From Acidobacteriota bacterium (GTDB lineage Bacteria > Acidobacteriota > Vicinamibacteria > Vicinamibacterales > SCN-69-37), in assembly GCA_024653875.1 (NCBI GenBank), contig JANLHE010000648.1:1-6180 (forward strand): 6,180 nucleotides of DNA, given 5' to 3'. This document shows positions 5,106-6,180 of this stretch, piece by piece; within the stretch, counting starts at the first letter, position 1; the number at the start of each line of letters is the position of its first letter. Made by a program: the position numbers and the translations under genes. The notes under the pieces are model-generated. The model was not told the DNA's origin and made no database searches. It worked only from the letters and a program-made list of their open reading frames with translations.

Positions 5106-6173
5106 GTGACCTCGCCACCCCCCGATCCTCCGGCCCCCCCCTCCCAAGGGGTCCCGGCCGTCCGCACGGACTGGCCGGACTTGGCCGACGAACAGCTGCT
5201 GGACCTCCGCTTCTGTGAACTGGGCCTGAGCATCGACGGGTCCGCCCTGGAACCGCGGCTCCACCAGCTCCACGAGGAACTGGCCGCCCGCGGCCTGGCG
5301 TTCCGGCCCCATTACTGGCTCTCGACCGAGTGGTTCTGCCCCGACGGGGTGCCTGGCATTGCCATCCCGTTCTACCTGGCCCACCCCAGGCTGACGCGTC
5401 TGGAAAAGGCCCAGATGCTGGAGGTGGAAGGGGGCACGCCCGAGTGGTGCATGCAGATTCTCCGGCACGAGGTGGGCCATGCGGTGGATAACGCCTTTGC
5501 GCTCCGGCGCCGCCGCCGCCGGGTCAACCTGTTCGGCAGACCCTCCCAGGAGTACCCGGAGGTCTACCTGCCGAGGCCCTATTCCAAGAGCTTTGTCCTG
5601 CATCTGGACTCCTGGTACGCGCAGAGCCACCCCGATGAGGACTTCGCGGAAACCTTCGCCGTGTGGCTCACGCCCGACAGCGATTGGCGCGTCCGCTTCA
5701 GTGACTGGCCGGCCCTCAAGAAACTGGAATACATGGACCAGCTGATGAGCAGCCTCGCCGGGCAGACGCCGCTGGTGACGACACGGCGGCGTGTCGAACC
5801 CATCGATCACAAGCGCGGCACGCTCCGCCGCTACTACGACAGGAAGCGCGAACAGTACGGCCTGGAACACCCGAATTTCTACGACCGCGACCTGCGGCGC
5901 CTGTTCTCCAACGCGCCGGAATTCCACCAGAACCTCAAGGCCTCGCGGTTCATCAAACGCATCCAGCGCGACGTCCGGCGCCGGGTGGCGGCCTGGGCGG
6001 GCTCGTACCAATACACCATCGATCAGGTCATCGTGAACATGATCAGGCGCGCCGACGAGCTCGACCTCCGCCTCATGCATTCCGAAGACCAGACGCGCCT
6101 CGACTTCATGCTCATGCTCACCGTGCAGACGATGAACTACCTGCACTCGGGACGGCACCGGGTCGCCCTGTAA
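5094..6173 (+). CDS. Putative zinc-binding metallopeptidase (HExxH, Peptidase_Mx-like)
   Basis: This is a 359-residue predicted zinc peptidase with an HEVGH motif (His125, Glu126, His129 counting from TTG 5094), the metal-binding and catalytic core of gluzincin-type enzymes. The Glu in DEDFAETFAVWL (E186), 57 residues on, is the likely third zinc ligand. Before the motif is the block WFCPDGVPGIAIPFYLAHPRL (from W80). Six arginines follow it (138-143). The wording agrees with bacterial proteins annotated as putative zinc-binding metallopeptidases, whose substrates are unknown. No signal peptide or membrane segment is present, so it is probably cytoplasmic. The N-terminal zinc ribbon found in some relatives is missing. 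The start is uncertain: a stop at 5082-5084 limits the choice to TTG 5094 or GTG 5106 (355 residues). Neither has a clear Shine-Dalgarno sequence, and the message may be almost leaderless. The gene is divergent to the TonB receptor, sharing its 76-bp regulatory region. Confidence 0.85.
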   Translation: MTRQVTSPPPDPPAPPSQGVPAVRTDWPDLADEQLLDLRFCELGLSIDGSALEPRLHQLHEELAARGLAFRPHYWLSTEWFCPDGVPGIAIPFYLAHPRLTRLEKAQMLEVEGGTPEWCMQILRHEVGHAVDNAFALRRRRRRVNLFGRPSQEYPEVYLPRPYSKSFVLHLDSWYAQSHPDEDFAETFAVWLTPDSDWRVRFSDWPALKKLEYMDQLMSSLAGQTPLVTTRRRVEPIDHKRGTLRRYYDRKREQYGLEHPNFYDRDLRRLFSNAPEFHQNLKASRFIKRIQRDVRRRVAAWAGSYQYTIDQVIVNMIRRADELDLRLMHSEDQTRLDFMLMLTVQTMNYLHSGRHRVAL

Positions 6174-6180
6174 CATTGGC

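Noticed and set aside
5079..6176. A 365-codon minus-strand open frame opposite the metallopeptidase
   Set aside because: The plus strand has the HExxH motif and conserved blocks. The minus frame has no recognisable domain and is explained as a shadow of high GC content.

Overview
The window is high-GC bacterial chromosome. It combines mobile-element debris on the left with a divergent pair of apparently intact host genes on the right. The TonB-dependent receptor shows a Gram-negative, outer-membrane organism. Its style (Pro/Gln-rich N-terminus, plug wording), the metallopeptidase type and the IS110/IS91 subtypes resemble Acidobacteriota, perhaps Vicinamibacteria. That assignment is an impression from memory of such proteins and was not tested.

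Left part (1-2480). The window opens inside the 3' half of an IS91-family rolling-circle transposase gene, which ends at 693. A non-coding stretch with a small hairpin follows and probably holds the element's 3' end. A decayed C-terminal scrap of an S9 (prolyl-oligopeptidase) family peptidase lies at 966-1199. Next is an apparently complete IS110-family transposase (1301-2437) with a good ribosome binding site. A perfect 11-bp hairpin follows directly after it.

Middle (2480-2836). This stretch has no clearly functional gene. It holds a minus-strand reading frame (2479-2700) with coding-like base periodicity that stops being coding-like at the edge of a 64-bp imperfect palindrome (2704-2767). 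It also holds a near-identical pair of 15-bp direct repeats.

Right part (2837-6173). A complete TonB-dependent outer-membrane receptor on the minus strand and a predicted cytoplasmic-type zinc metallopeptidase on the plus strand diverge from a 76-bp intergenic region. That region contains a 19-bp operator-like palindrome overlapping the candidate -10 boxes of both genes. Its half-sites resemble those bound by Fur-family metalloregulators. Joint metal-responsive control of a TonB-dependent transporter and a zinc peptidase is an attractive but unproven reading.

I saw no CRISPR array, tRNA, rRNA or recognised defence system. The points most worth following up are the shared operator, the palindrome with its adjoining gene remnant, and the IS110 flanks, where a bridge RNA should be sought.
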